Assembly: GCF_001886955.1 (NCBI RefSeq)
Contig: NZ_CP016804.1
Coordinates: 186,001-250,000 of the forward strand
Reading direction: 5' to 3'
Length of the DNA: 64,000 nucleotides
From: Halodesulfurarchaeum formicicum
Lineage (GTDB): Archaea; Halobacteriota; Halobacteria; Halobacteriales; Halobacteriaceae
The translations under genes and the position numbers were made by a program. The notes under the pieces were generated by a model. That model did no database searches and was not told where the DNA came from. It saw nothing but the letters and a program-made list of their open reading frames with translations. Below, piece by piece: positions 48,102-58,166 of the stretch. Position 1 is the stretch's first letter, and each line of letters starts with the position of its first letter.

Positions 48102-49139
48102 ATGATCCAGGTGGGAATCAACGGCTACGGGACGATCGGAAAGCGGGTGGCCGACGCGGTCGCCGCCCAGCCCGACATGACCGTGGTGGGCGTGGCGAAG
48201 ACCCGACCGAACTACGAGGCCACGGTGGCCGTCGAGTCGGGCTATGACCTCTATGCGGCGATCCCCGAGCGCGCCGACCAGTTCGGCGAGGCGGGTCTGG
48301 AGACGGCCGGGACCGTCGAGGAACTCATCGAGGCGAGTGACATCGTCGTCGACGCGACCCCCTCGGGTGTCGGCGCGGACAACAAGTCACTCTACGAGGC
48401 TGCGGACACCCCGGCGCTGTTCCAGGGCGGCGAGGACGATGCCCTCGTCGACGTGAGCTTCAACGCCCGCTCGAACTACGAGGCGGCCGCCGACGCGGAC
48501 TCCGTCCGGGTCGTCTCCTGTAACACGACCGGGCTCTCCAGGCTGATCGCCCCGCTCCGCGAGGCCTTTGGCATCGAGCGGGTTCGGGCCACGCTGGTCC
48601 GCCGGGGCGGCGATCCGGCCCAGAGCGACCGCGGCCCGATCAACGACATCCTGCCCGACCCAAAGACGTTGCCCTCCCATCACGGCCCCGACGTGAAAAC
48701 GATCTTCCCTGACCTCTCGATCGACACGCTGGGGCTCAAGGTCCCGGCGACGCTGATGCACATGCACTCGCTGAACGTGACCCTGGAGTCAGCGCCGGAC
48801 GTCGAGACGGTTCGGGACGCCCTGGCCGACGAGGACCGCCTCGCGCTGCTCGGCGAGGATCTCGACATCACCGGAACCGCCGACGTCAAGGAGTACGCGA
48901 TGGACATGGGCCGGCCCCGCGGGGACTTCTGGGAGAACGCGATCTGGGACGAGTCGATCACCGTCAAGGGCCGGGAGCTATACCTGTTCCAGGCGATCCA
49001 CCAGGAGTCCGACGTGGTGCCCGAGAACATTGATGCGATCCGGGCGGTCCTCGAAGCCGAGGACAAGGCCACCAGCATGGCCCGCACGAACGAGGCGCTT
49101 GGCCTCTCGGACAGCCCGAATCCTTATCCGCGGCCGTAG
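48102..49139 (+). CDS. Glyceraldehyde-3-phosphate dehydrogenase, archaeal type II
   Basis: A 345-aa phosphorylating GAPDH of the archaeal (type II) family, acting in glycolysis and gluconeogenesis. The N-terminal Rossmann site is [17 protein letters not shown]. Catalytic Cys140 is in [12 protein letters not shown], and later motifs are [31 protein letters not shown] and [13 protein letters not shown]. The start is ATG 48102, because the protein family begins [15 protein letters not shown]. An upstream in-frame ATG at 48039 adds 21 unrelated residues. Confidence 0.95.
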   Translation: MIQVGINGYGTIGKRVADAVAAQPDMTVVGVAKTRPNYEATVAVESGYDLYAAIPERADQFGEAGLETAGTVEELIEASDIVVDATPSGVGADNKSLYEAADTPALFQGGEDDALVDVSFNARSNYEAAADADSVRVVSCNTTGLSRLIAPLREAFGIERVRATLVRRGGDPAQSDRGPINDILPDPKTLPSHHGPDVKTIFPDLSIDTLGLKVPATLMHMHSLNVTLESAPDVETVRDALADEDRLALLGEDLDITGTADVKEYAMDMGRPRGDFWENAIWDESITVKGRELYLFQAIHQESDVVPENIDAIRAVLEAEDKATSMARTNEALGLSDSPNPYPRP

Positions 49140-49152
49140 CCAACCGCCAGGT

Positions 49153-49545
49153 ATGAGAGACGACCGTGAGGACCCGTTCGACGACATTTTCCGCGAGATC
49201 GAGCGCATGATGAACGACATGGTCGGGACTGCCGGCCCGCAGGAGGGTGGCATCCAGCAGAGCGGTGTCGGCACCGCGGGCCCGACGCATATCGACGCCT
49301 ACGAGGACGATGATACGATTCGAGTCGTGGCCGACTTGCCGGGTGTGGCTCGCGAGGACATCAGCGTCCAGAGCGACGGGGAGTACGTGACTGTGCGTGC
49401 TGAAAACGAGACCCGGCAGTACGACGAGCGGATCGCCCTGCCCGCACCGGTCGATCCCGAATCCGGCTCCGGGACGTACAACAACGGCGTCCTCGAGGTC
49501 ACCTTCGATCGGGCCCGGGAGACCACGGACATCGACATCGAGTAG
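49153..49545 (+). CDS. Hsp20/alpha-crystallin small heat-shock protein
   Basis: A 130-aa protein with an N-terminal amphipathic helix (DPFDDIFREIERMMNDMV), a Gly/Gln linker and an alpha-crystallin domain: HIDAYEDDDTIRVVADLPGVAREDISV, YVTVRAENETRQYDERIALPAPVD and YNNGVLEVTFDRA. It would act as an ATP-independent holdase. The C-terminal I-x-I motif appears as DIDIE at the end. It starts 13 bp after the GAPDH gene. Confidence 0.92.
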   Translation: MRDDREDPFDDIFREIERMMNDMVGTAGPQEGGIQQSGVGTAGPTHIDAYEDDDTIRVVADLPGVAREDISVQSDGEYVTVRAENETRQYDERIALPAPVDPESGSGTYNNGVLEVTFDRARETTDIDIE

Positions 49546-50406
49546 TCAACGAGCCGTCGCACGGATCGTCGCCGCCAGCACGTCGTAGAACCGTTCGTCG
49601 TACTTCTCGGCCACGTCGATGGTCGGTCGCGCGTTCGTCTCCGAGATCACCGTTCGGGAATCGGTCTCCAGGATATCGACCCCGAGCAGCGAGATGTCCA
49701 TTGCGGCCGCAGCGGCCTCGGCCAGTTCGCGAATCGATTCGCGTGGTTCGATCGCGGTGGCTTCCGCGCCGCGATGCACGTTGTGCTTCCAGTGGCCCGC
49801 TTCACGGGCCGATTCCGGAAGCGTTCGCTCGACCGCGCCGACCACCTGTCCGTCGATGACCATCACGCGGATGTCCCGGGCCGCTGGCAGGTACTCCTGG
49901 AGGAGATAGGACCGATCACGCGTCGCCGGGAACTGGTGGAGCAAGTCCAGATAGTCAGTCACGCCCAAAAGCGAATCCCACTCCGTGACCTTCAAAATTC
50001 CCTCGCCACGGGTCGCCGAATTCGGCTTGATCACGATCGGGGGCTCGAATTTGTCGGCGGCCGAGCGGAGGTCCGCGTCAGAAACGGGATCGGAGACGAA
50101 GACCGTCTCCGGGACGGGGAGACCCGCCGCGTCGAGTCGGGCGAGTGTTTCGGCTTTGTTCCGGGACCGGAGCACGGCAGTTCGGTCGTTCACCCAGGGA
50201 ATGTCCAGTCGCGCCGTGAGCAGGCCGCCTTCCATGAGTCGGCTCGGGAAGACCAGCCCGATGTCGAGGTCGTGGGCAACATCACTCGACAGGGCCGTCG
50301 TGTCGCCAGTCAGCGAGACGTGCTCGACGTCGATGTCCCGGGCGGCGAGGGGTTCGCGTATCCGGGCAGCGGTCTCGGCCTTGTGGGCGATGCCGAGGGT
50401 GAGCAT
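49546..50406 (-). CDS. RimK-family ATP-grasp ligase
   Basis: A 286-aa ATP-grasp enzyme joining an amino acid (often glutamate) to a carboxylate. Motifs are VNDRTAVLRSRNKAETLARLDAAG, PPIVIKPNSATRGEGILKV, LLQEYLPAARDIRVMVIDG, LLGVDILETD and VISETNARPTIDVAEK, which supplies the Mg-binding Glu/Asn. Relatives include RimK, CofF/MptN (F420 and methanopterin glutamylation) and LysX. Which of these applies cannot be told. It abuts the Hsp20 gene convergently with no gap. Confidence 0.87.
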   Translation of the reverse strand: MLTLGIAHKAETAARIREPLAARDIDVEHVSLTGDTTALSSDVAHDLDIGLVFPSRLMEGGLLTARLDIPWVNDRTAVLRSRNKAETLARLDAAGLPVPETVFVSDPVSDADLRSAADKFEPPIVIKPNSATRGEGILKVTEWDSLLGVTDYLDLLHQFPATRDRSYLLQEYLPAARDIRVMVIDGQVVGAVERTLPESAREAGHWKHNVHRGAEATAIEPRESIRELAEAAAAAMDISLLGVDILETDSRTVISETNARPTIDVAEKYDERFYDVLAATIRATAR

Positions 50407-50472
50407 ACCTGTCGGTGCGGCGGAACCGACAAAGCAGCTCCGGTCGAGAAGGAGCCGGCCTCGAGGGCCGAA

Positions 50473-51003
50473 TCAGGAGACGAGCAGTTCCGCGCCCCGT
50501 TCGACGTTGACCTTGCAGGGCGGCGTGATCTTGTTGTACGCGCGGCGGAAGGCTTCCTTGACGGCCGGTGCCTGTTCGACAGTACACCAGGCGGTCATGA
50601 GTTGCTCGCCAGCGTGTACGCGTGCGGCAGTCCCGACCGGGACGCCGAAGGACTGGCGCATGCCGTCAGAGACACGGTCCGCGCCCGCGCCGGTCGCCTG
50701 CTTGTTCTCACGCAGGATCTGGTGGGGGAACTTCCGGAGGACCATCTTGTAATTGCCCTCACCGAATTCCTTGATGAGATGGCGATTCGCCGAGAGACGG
50801 GCCGCCTCGAGGGAACCGTGGCGGATCTGGGAGGTCTCTTCGGGAACGAGGGAGATCTGGACGGCCCACTCGTCGGGGTCTGAATCCAGATCGCCCATGT
50901 TGTGCTGTGCGATTTTCGAGCCCGGGATACCGGTGACGTAGTCGCGGCGCGTGTACGCCGGCTTGTCGATGTCCCGGTACATGGAGGCCGGCTTATCGGA
51001 CAT
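50473..51003 (-). CDS. rpl10e: 50S ribosomal protein L10e (uL16)
   Basis: A 176-aa ribosomal protein: [71 protein letters not shown] and [20 protein letters not shown] are the uL16/L10e signatures, near the A-site tRNA in the large subunit. The start is fixed at 51003 by the universal [10 protein letters not shown] beginning; the open frame continues upstream to 51981 only as antisense of the next gene. Confidence 0.97.
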   Translation of the reverse strand: MSDKPASMYRDIDKPAYTRRDYVTGIPGSKIAQHNMGDLDSDPDEWAVQISLVPEETSQIRHGSLEAARLSANRHLIKEFGEGNYKMVLRKFPHQILRENKQATGAGADRVSDGMRQSFGVPVGTAARVHAGEQLMTAWCTVEQAPAVKEAFRRAYNKITPPCKVNVERGAELLVS

Positions 51004-51126
51004 AGGTACTACTGGAGAATCAGACAGAGTACGCGTATAAGACCTTCGAAGCCCCGGCACCCCTGGGCGGTGGTGGGGCCAGCCAGCCAGGATTCGGGGC
51101 CGGTATTGATAAGGTTTGCAACCATT

Positions 51127-52350
51127 ATGGTAGATATGGTAACAAATCGATCCCTGCTCGTCGGTGCAGTCGTCCTGGTCCTCCTCGTCGCCCTCCTCCC
51201 GGCGAGTGTGGCCGGTGCAGACCTCGTAACACTCACCGTCGCCGTAGAGACACCGGATGGCGACCGGGTTAGCGGCGCGACCGTCACCGCCGAGTGGGAC
51301 GACGGAACCGCCACGGGAACGACTGCCTCGAACGGCAAGGTACTGCTCGACGTGCCAACGAATGCGAGTGTCGAACTCACCATCGAGCACGAGACGTACA
51401 TGAAAAACACGCCCCTCGTGATCGAGGAGCCGGGGGAGGAGACCGTCGACATGACGGTCCGGCCCAAGGGCAACGTGGACGTCCAGGTGGCTGACGACGC
51501 TGGGCCGGTTGAGGACGCGCTGGTGACACTCAAACAGGATGGAACGACCGTCTACAGCGAGCGAACCGTCGACGGAACGCTCGACAACGGCCCGGTCGAG
51601 GTGGGGACCTACACCCTCACCGTCCGGAAGGCGGGCTACTACCAGGAATCGACCACGATCGACGTCACGGCCGACGAGCCGGTGACCGAATCGGTTCGAC
51701 TGGAGTCGGGGTCGGTGACCCTCCGGGTCAACGTGACTGACCCGTACTTCGAGCCGCCCCGAGCCCTCGAAGGCATCACCGTCACCATCGTGGACGAGGG
51801 CTCGGTCAACACCCAATCGGACGGGACCCAGCAACTCTCCGTGCCCGTGAACACGCCGCTCACGGTTCGGTTCGAAGGTGAGGGCTACGAGACTGTCGAG
51901 CGCTCGATCACGACCGGTGAAGAAGATCTGACCCTCGACAGCGAACTCAACCGGGCGAACACACTCCAGGTAACCGTCCACGCGACTGAGGTGGTAATCG
52001 GACAGCCGGCCTTCATCTCCGTGACCGACGAGTACGACGATCCGGTCGCCAACGCGACGGTTCGATTAGACGGCGAGGAAGTCACCGAGACTGACAGCGA
52101 TGGCCGCGCGCAGATCCTGATCGAGGACACCGGTGAGCACACGATCGTGGTCGAGGACGAGGAGGTCACCTCCGAGGCGAAAGCGGTGATCGGGGTCACG
52201 CCGGCGACGACCACCGCCGGAACGGTGACGCCGACCGAGACACCGACCCCCGACACCACGACGGCCACGTCCCCCGGATTTGGCCCGCTCTTGGGGCTCC
52301 TGGGACTGGTCCTTGCGATGGCCGTGGGCCTGGCTCGCCGGTCGGACTGA
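51127..52350 (+). CDS. Secreted PGF-CTERM surface protein with Ig-like repeats
   Basis: 407 aa. A signal peptide ([22 protein letters not shown]) is followed by four to five tandem carboxypeptidase-regulatory-like domains of about 80 residues ([62 protein letters not shown]), a Thr/Pro linker ([15 protein letters not shown]) and the sorting signal [20 protein letters not shown] then ARRSD. The C-terminus is a canonical PGF-CTERM, the substrate of archaeosortase A encoded at 38382. ATG 51136 is an alternative start. It is divergent from rpl10e. Confidence 0.92.
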   Translation: MVDMVTNRSLLVGAVVLVLLVALLPASVAGADLVTLTVAVETPDGDRVSGATVTAEWDDGTATGTTASNGKVLLDVPTNASVELTIEHETYMKNTPLVIEEPGEETVDMTVRPKGNVDVQVADDAGPVEDALVTLKQDGTTVYSERTVDGTLDNGPVEVGTYTLTVRKAGYYQESTTIDVTADEPVTESVRLESGSVTLRVNVTDPYFEPPRALEGITVTIVDEGSVNTQSDGTQQLSVPVNTPLTVRFEGEGYETVERSITTGEEDLTLDSELNRANTLQVTVHATEVVIGQPAFISVTDEYDDPVANATVRLDGEEVTETDSDGRAQILIEDTGEHTIVVEDEEVTSEAKAVIGVTPATTTAGTVTPTETPTPDTTTATSPGFGPLLGLLGLVLAMAVGLARRSD

Positions 52351-52389
52351 GCCTCACGATTGAAATAGCCCCCGCGTGAATCGGGGGGC

Positions 52390-53100
52390 ATGTCTTCACG
52401 TCTCTCCAGAGCTTCTACCGGCAGTCCGGGCATGGACGAGTTGCTCTCCGGCGGGCTCCCCCGTGACCGACTCCACGTCGTCAGCGGCCCGCCAGGGAGC
52501 GGCAAGACCACCTTCGCCGCGCAGTTCATCACGGCGGGGGCCCGCCGGGGCGAGGAGTGTGTCTACGTGACCATGCACGAGACCAGGACCGAACTCACCC
52601 AGGACATGGCCGCCTTCGACTTCGGCTTCGAGAAGGCCATGCGCGCTTCGAACACGCACTTCCTCGATCTGACCGACGAGTCGGCCCGCCAGACACTCAC
52701 CCAGTACGGCTCGGCGGGCGGGCTGCGAAATCGGGTGCCAGCCATGCTAGAGGGGTTGGACGCCGACCGGGCGGTCATCGACTCGACGATGCTCCTCGAA
52801 CACTTCGTCGATGATCCAGACGCGGAGCTAACCGAGTTCATCACCCGGCTCAAGGACACGGACACGACCATCATCCTGATCTCGGAGATGACCGATCCCA
52901 CGGCCTACTCGAACGAGCACTACCTCGCTCATGGCGTGCTCTTCTTCCACAACTTCCTGGAGGGTGGGGGGATGACCCGGGCCGTCCAGCTCATCAAGAT
53001 GCGCGGGACGGCCATCGACTGTGACATGCGCTCGATCGAGTTCACCGACGGTGGCATCCAGGTGTACCCCGATCGCACCCTGGAGGAGACCTACGGATAG
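52390..53100 (+). CDS. RAD55/KaiC-like RecA-superfamily ATPase
   Basis: A 236-aa single-domain ATPase. Walker A is VVSGPPGSGKTTFAAQF (around residue 35) and Walker B is DADRAVIDSTMLLEHF. GMDELLSGGLPRDRLHVV is the standard KaiC/RAD55 opening and MTRAVQLIKMRGT the C-terminal strand. It is much smaller than KaiC. Such haloarchaeal proteins are often tied to signalling or regulation. Its stop is directly followed by the start of the next gene, implying translational coupling. Confidence 0.88.
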   Translation: MSSRLSRASTGSPGMDELLSGGLPRDRLHVVSGPPGSGKTTFAAQFITAGARRGEECVYVTMHETRTELTQDMAAFDFGFEKAMRASNTHFLDLTDESARQTLTQYGSAGGLRNRVPAMLEGLDADRAVIDSTMLLEHFVDDPDAELTEFITRLKDTDTTIILISEMTDPTAYSNEHYLAHGVLFFHNFLEGGGMTRAVQLIKMRGTAIDCDMRSIEFTDGGIQVYPDRTLEETYG

Positions 53101-53532
53101 ATGTACGACCGTCACTTCGAGACCGACTGGGAATCCTTGAACCAGGAGCGGGCCATGTTCCGGGCCTTCGCGCTGGGCGTGGACGCGGCCTTCGGCACCG
53201 ACCACCCGACCGAGTACGAACGCCTCCAGCGAGCCCATCACCGCGCTCTCATCCAGATCGCCTTCGAGGAGGGCGAGTCCCGCGCGAAAGAAGCCATCGC
53301 CGAGCGGGGACTCTCCCCCAGCGACCGGGCGGATTTCGAGCCCGGCGATCCCGAGTGGGCGGTCTGGGAGGAACTGGTCGCCGACCGAGAGACGGATCCG
53401 GGCGCCTTCGAGGCCGTCCAGGTGCCCCGGTCCCAACTCGATCTCCCGGACGCACTCGATCGTCCCTCGTTTTTGGACCGGCCGTCTCAACGCACTGACG
53501 CCATCACGCTGCCCAGGTTTCTGCGTCGCTGA
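53101..53532 (+). CDS. Conserved haloarchaeal protein of unknown function
   Basis: A 143-aa acidic, mostly helical soluble protein with MYDRHFETDWESLNQERAMF, RAFALGVDAAFGTD and YERLQRAHHRALIQIAFEEG, then EWAVWEELVADRET. I recognise no domain. It begins at the base after the RAD55-like ATPase stop codon, so it is likely a functional partner. Confidence 0.75.
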   Translation: MYDRHFETDWESLNQERAMFRAFALGVDAAFGTDHPTEYERLQRAHHRALIQIAFEEGESRAKEAIAERGLSPSDRADFEPGDPEWAVWEELVADRETDPGAFEAVQVPRSQLDLPDALDRPSFLDRPSQRTDAITLPRFLRR

Positions 53533-53562
53533 TCGGCGGAAAAAACGAAAACGTGAGTCGTC

Positions 53563-54912
53563 CTATAGCGTGCCCAGGTATTCGGCGAACGCGCCGGTCA
53601 GGAAGTCGATGTAGCCCGTAACTCCGAGGTACAGGGAGACGAGCAGGACGAGGATGACCGGGACCCGGACCATCCAGATCCAGAGCGATCCGATGCTTCC
53701 GAGATCGCCGATGCCCTGCTCCAGTTCTTCGATGGCCTCGCCCGCGTGCAGCCAGGAGACAAGGACCATCAGAAGGACGCCGCCAAGCACCAACAGGATC
53801 TGAGCGGCGAGGATGTCATAGAGGTTGATGAAGACCGTGTTCATCGTGACTGGCACACCCAGGATGAAAATGGCGACGCCAGCGATGACCGTCGCTTTGA
53901 CTCGGTCCATGCCGAACTCGTCGATGGCGTAGGAGACGACGACCTCGATCAGGCTGATCGCCGAGGACAGTGCAGCGATGGCCACCGTCAGGAAGAACAG
54001 GAGGCCGACGACCCGTCCGAAGGGCAGGTCGAGGACCGCCTCGGCGATGCTGACGAAGATCGCGCCGGGCCCGGAGGTCGCCGGATCCACGCCGGCCGAG
54101 AAGAGGATCGGGAAGACCACCAGCCCGGTCAGGATCGACACGGAGGTGTTGAGGACGACGATGCTGATCCCGTCGATGCCGAGGTTCTTGTCGTCACCGA
54201 GGTATGAGGCGTAAGTGATCATCACGCCCATCCCCAGCGAGAGGGTGAAAAAGCCCTGCCCGGCCGCGGCCGGCACCAGGCTCTGCCAGTTCTGCATGAT
54301 GTAGCCGATGTCCGGCGAGAGGTAGTACGCATACGCTTCGCCGGCACCCGGGAGGGTGAACGCGTACACAGCGAGGATCCCGAAGATCGCGAGGATCGCG
54401 GGCACCATGACCTTCACACCGAGTTCGATCCCCTGCTGGATGCCCAGTGCGACGATCCCGATGACCAGCAGCATGAAGACCGCGTGGGCGATCAGCGTGT
54501 CCGTGCCAGTTGCCACCATGCCGAAGTACGCGGCCGCACTCTCGGTGGCCGCATAGCCGCCGGTGACGCTGCCGAGGATGTATCGCAGCACCCAGCCACC
54601 GATGACGCTGTAGTAGGACAGGATGACGAAGCCGATGAAAACGAACAGGCCGCCGAGATACTGCCAGTAGCCCCCGGCGAAGTCACGTATCGCCCCCACT
54701 GTGTTCAACTCCGTCTTCCGGCCCACGACGAACTCCGCCAGCATCGCCGGGAACCCGATGAGGATGATGAAGGCCAGATACATCACCATGAACGCCGCGC
54801 CCCCTTCCTGACTGACCTGGAAGGGGAATCGCCAGATGTTGCCCAGTCCGATTGCACTCCCCACCGCGGCGAGGATGAAGCCGATTCGCGTGCCCCAGGT
54901 TTCTCGTGCCAT
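53563..54912 (-). CDS. Sodium-dependent neurotransmitter-symporter family (SNF/NSS) transporter
   Basis: A 449-aa membrane protein with about 12 helices. The NSS signature ETWGTRIGFILAAVGSAIGLGNIWRFPFQ opens helix 1, where the Na+ and substrate sites lie, followed by GGAAFMVMYLAFIILIGFPA, GQGFFTLSLGMGVMITYASYL and LFFLTVAIAALSSAISLIE. Family members import amino acids with Na+. The start is MARETWG at 54912; five residues upstream are discounted. Confidence 0.93.
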   Translation of the reverse strand: MARETWGTRIGFILAAVGSAIGLGNIWRFPFQVSQEGGAAFMVMYLAFIILIGFPAMLAEFVVGRKTELNTVGAIRDFAGGYWQYLGGLFVFIGFVILSYYSVIGGWVLRYILGSVTGGYAATESAAAYFGMVATGTDTLIAHAVFMLLVIGIVALGIQQGIELGVKVMVPAILAIFGILAVYAFTLPGAGEAYAYYLSPDIGYIMQNWQSLVPAAAGQGFFTLSLGMGVMITYASYLGDDKNLGIDGISIVVLNTSVSILTGLVVFPILFSAGVDPATSGPGAIFVSIAEAVLDLPFGRVVGLLFFLTVAIAALSSAISLIEVVVSYAIDEFGMDRVKATVIAGVAIFILGVPVTMNTVFINLYDILAAQILLVLGGVLLMVLVSWLHAGEAIEELEQGIGDLGSIGSLWIWMVRVPVILVLLVSLYLGVTGYIDFLTGAFAEYLGTL

Positions 54913-54997
54913 GTAACAGGGGTTCACGAGGAAGGGGCCTTAAAAGAATTGATCCTGGCAGTATTTTGCACGGTGGACTGACACATGGCCCGGAATT

Positions 54998-56062
54998 TCA
55001 GGTCCACTCCGGTGTGTGGCCGTCGTCGTGTGCCTCGTGAACGGCCCGATAGCCCGACTTCGTCTCCTCGACATGGTCGACCGGGTAGAAGCGGAGCCCG
55101 CGCTCGCGCTTGGTCGTCACGGGAAACTCGTAGTGTTTGGCCTGGTAGCCGAAGTCCCGGCCGTCCTCGCGGGCGTTCGCGACGAACTCGCGGTGGGCCT
55201 CGAGTCGCTTCTCGATGATCTGCTCGGAGAGTGTCGGTACGTTTGCCACTCGCTTGTCGAAGACCGTCGCGAACTCGGGTTCGAGTTCGTAGCCGATCGA
55301 GTTCCGGCCGGCGGCCATGGCCGCGAGGCTGGTCGTCCCGGTGCCCCAGAACGGGTCCAGAACGGTATCACCATAGACGCTGTACATGTTGATGAGCCGG
55401 TAGGGAACGGTGACTGGGTAGGCCGCTGACCGGTCCCGGAGCGCGTCGTGGTTCAGTGCCTGGAGTTCGCCGGTTAGACCAGTCCACACGTCCGAGAACC
55501 ACTTATTTCGCTCTTCCCAGAAATACGCCGACTCGTAGCGACGCGGCGAACCGGGCTCGAAGTCCCGACGCGTGGGCCCGTTTCGGAAGACCAGCACGTA
55601 CTCGTGTTCGAGCGTGACATACGCGTTTGGCGGCAGCGTTCCCGAACCCATGAACTTCGTCCCGGAGTTGCTGGGCTTGCGCCACAGGATCTCGGGTAGG
55701 GGCTCGAACCCCAGCTTCTCGAAGGCGGACAGAATGTGCGCGTGGTTCTGGTAGACCCGGAAACTATCTCCCAGGGTTCGGGTCGCGTCGCCGACGTTGA
55801 TGCAAGCGATCCCGCCGTCTACGAGCACTCGCTTGAGTTCCGCCCAGACGGGTTCCAGAGCCTCGTGCATCGACTCGAAGGCCGCCTGGCCGTTGCCCGC
55901 GTCGAGGTGATCGCCGATCGTCGGATCGAGGTCGGCAAAGAGGTCGTCCCACATCTCGATCATCGGGTAGGGTGGGGACGTGACGACGAGTTCGACGGCA
56001 TCGGTCTCGACAGCCCCCATGTCGCGGGCGTCGGCGACCTCGACGCGGTGGCGGGTCTCCAT
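54998..56062 (-). CDS. Site-specific DNA methyltransferase, possibly CTAG (zim) type
   Basis: A 354-aa amino-methyltransferase. The catalytic motif TSPPYPMIEMWDD comes first (residue 28) and the SAM-binding DPFWGTGTTSLAAMAAGR near the C-terminal third, the beta-class order; TSPPY is common among N4-cytosine enzymes. It resembles the orphan haloarchaeal methyltransferase I recall as Zim, acting at CTAG. No restriction endonuclease is adjacent. The start is METRHRVEVADARDMG at 56062; the longer frame to 56134 is less likely. Confidence 0.83.
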   Translation of the reverse strand: METRHRVEVADARDMGAVETDAVELVVTSPPYPMIEMWDDLFADLDPTIGDHLDAGNGQAAFESMHEALEPVWAELKRVLVDGGIACINVGDATRTLGDSFRVYQNHAHILSAFEKLGFEPLPEILWRKPSNSGTKFMGSGTLPPNAYVTLEHEYVLVFRNGPTRRDFEPGSPRRYESAYFWEERNKWFSDVWTGLTGELQALNHDALRDRSAAYPVTVPYRLINMYSVYGDTVLDPFWGTGTTSLAAMAAGRNSIGYELEPEFATVFDKRVANVPTLSEQIIEKRLEAHREFVANAREDGRDFGYQAKHYEFPVTTKRERGLRFYPVDHVEETKSGYRAVHEAHDDGHTPEWT

Positions 56063-56112
56063 GCTGGCAGTGCTTGGCGGGCCCGGGTAATGTGCGTTGG
56101 CGTCCTCGGGCG

Positions 56113-57996
56113 CTAGTCGTGCGGGTGGAACCAAGAGACGGCCTCCTTGACTCCCTCCCGCGGGCCGATGATGGTGAGACGATCGCCCATCGAAAGCTCC
56201 GTATCGCCCTTCGGGACATTGTTCGTTCCCTCACGAGTCAACAGCGCGATGATACAGCCCTCCGGCAGGTCCGGATTGATATCCGCGACGGACCGGCCAA
56301 CCAGCTCCTCATCCGTGATCTCGACCTCCTGGACGTCCCCGCTCCGGCCGAGTTCGCTCATCCACTCCGAGAGGGCCGGCCGCTCGACGAGGTTGTCGAT
56401 CGCCCAGGCGGTCGCGGTGGAGGCCGAAACGGCCTCCACACCCAGTTCTTCGAAGGCGTCCTTGTTGTCCGGCCGGTTCACGCGGGCGATCACGTCCTCG
56501 GTCTGGAACTTCGCCCGGACCAGCTGGGCGACCAGCAGGTTCGTGTCGTCGTCGCCGGTCGCCGCGATCACGGTCTTTGCCTGTTCGGCACCGGCCGCTC
56601 TGAGCACTTCCACGTCGGTGCCGTTTTCAGTTCGGACGGTGAATCCTTCGGCTCGTCGTTGTTTGGCGACCACGTCGTCACGCTCGATGATGACGACGTT
56701 TTCGCCCCGCTCCGAGAGCCGTTCGGCGAGTTCCTTTCCCACTCGGCCGCCACCGATTATGAGTACGCGCATTGGTATCACGTCGAGTGTTTCGGCGATC
56801 TTTCTGGCGAATCCGCCCTCGAAAATTACGGTGAGAAAGATGACCAAAAAGACCGTCCCCGCGAGAATCTCCGCGCCCGCCGGGTTCGACGGCGGGGCCG
56901 GGTTCTGTAACTGGATCGAGAACAGCGTCGCGACACTCGCGGGGATGATCCCCCGCGGGCCCACGAAACCCATGAACAGCCGCTCCCGCATCGAGAACTG
57001 GTCGGCGAACGTCGAGATAAAGACCAGCGCTGGTCGGAGGATGACCGCGATGACGAACACGAGTAACAGTCCAGACAGCCCCAGTGCGAACAGCGCGTCG
57101 AACTCGATCAGCGTCGCCAGGGCGATGAAGACAAAGGAGAGCACCACCAGGGTAATGTCCCCTTTGAACTCCGCGATGGTCTCCTCGAAGGGGAGATCGG
57201 CGTTTCCGAGGACCACCCCGGCCACGGCGACTGCGGCCACCCCCGATTCCGTGGCGATGGTATCGGCGAGGCTAAAGGCCAGGATCGCCCCGGCCAGGGT
57301 CATGAGGCGGGCGTTCTGGGGGCTCCATCCCGCGGGCAATTCGACCTGCGTGAGGAGAAACCAGAGTACGGCCGCCACTGCCAGCCCGACGAACACCCCG
57401 ATGCTCAGACGTTCGACGAACTCGACCAGGTACGCGCTGGGGGCCGCCTCGGTGGCGGCCAGTAGCTTGAACACCACGACGGCGAGGATGGCCGCCGTGA
57501 CGTCGTTGACGATGCCCTCCGTCTCCAGGGCCGCGGCCACGTGGTCTCGAACCGGGACGACCTCGAGAATCGGCGTGACGACGGTCGGCCCGGTCGCGAT
57601 CAGGAGCGCGCCGATGAGTCCCGCGATTCCCCACTCGATGCCCAGGAGGTAGTGTGCGGCGACCGTCGTCCCGGCAAACGAGAGCGCCGCCCCGACAGTC
57701 ACCAGATGGAGGGCCGCCGACCGCGCCTCGTGGATCTTCTCGTGGTCGAGGTGGAAGGCTCCCTCGAAGACGATAATCGCGACACTGAGCCCGACGATGG
57801 TCGAGAGCGATCCGCCGAAGGTCCCTTGGGTGACCAGCCCGAGCCCCTCCGGACCCACGGCGACGCCGGTGAGGATCAAGAAGAGCACACTGGGCACCCG
57901 GTACCGGTCGGCCAGCACCTGTCCGGCCACTCCGAGTGTGATGATCACCGCGACGACCATCAACACGCTCGGCTCGCCGACCGTACTGGCGCTCAT
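56113..57996 (-). CDS. Cation:proton antiporter with TrkA-N/TrkA-C domains
   Basis: A 627-aa protein. Residues about 1-400 are a CPA1/NhaP-type antiporter with 12 or so helices (VPSVLFLILTGVAVGPEGLG, GALLIATGPTVVTPILEVVP, ETEGIVNDVTAAILAVVVF). Then comes a regulatory RCK/TrkA-N Rossmann domain (VLIIGGGRVGKELAERLSERG, VVIIERDD, VIAATGDDDTNLLVAQLVRA) and a TrkA-C domain ending LTIIGPREGVKEAVSWF. It exchanges Na+ or K+ for protons, gated by nucleotide binding, and matters for pH and salt balance. Confidence 0.93.
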   Translation of the reverse strand: MSASTVGEPSVLMVVAVIITLGVAGQVLADRYRVPSVLFLILTGVAVGPEGLGLVTQGTFGGSLSTIVGLSVAIIVFEGAFHLDHEKIHEARSAALHLVTVGAALSFAGTTVAAHYLLGIEWGIAGLIGALLIATGPTVVTPILEVVPVRDHVAAALETEGIVNDVTAAILAVVVFKLLAATEAAPSAYLVEFVERLSIGVFVGLAVAAVLWFLLTQVELPAGWSPQNARLMTLAGAILAFSLADTIATESGVAAVAVAGVVLGNADLPFEETIAEFKGDITLVVLSFVFIALATLIEFDALFALGLSGLLLVFVIAVILRPALVFISTFADQFSMRERLFMGFVGPRGIIPASVATLFSIQLQNPAPPSNPAGAEILAGTVFLVIFLTVIFEGGFARKIAETLDVIPMRVLIIGGGRVGKELAERLSERGENVVIIERDDVVAKQRRAEGFTVRTENGTDVEVLRAAGAEQAKTVIAATGDDDTNLLVAQLVRAKFQTEDVIARVNRPDNKDAFEELGVEAVSASTATAWAIDNLVERPALSEWMSELGRSGDVQEVEITDEELVGRSVADINPDLPEGCIIALLTREGTNNVPKGDTELSMGDRLTIIGPREGVKEAVSWFHPHD

Positions 57997-58166
57997 CGTC
58001 GTCCTCGATCACCGACTGCGATCGGCTCGCTCGATCCCATAGTTTCCTTTTGACGCGGTCGGACACTAAATTGCTCTCATCCGCTTGCCGACAGATCGGT
58101 CCGTACGTGTCAGTGGGGCTAAATTTTAGGCGCCGGTCCGCATAGTGGCTATTGGGTGCGCACTAC

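Noticed and set aside
51004-51981. Upstream extension giving a 502-aa frame for ribosomal protein L10e
   Set aside because: L10e has a fixed N-terminus at 51003; the extension is antisense to the PGF-CTERM gene.
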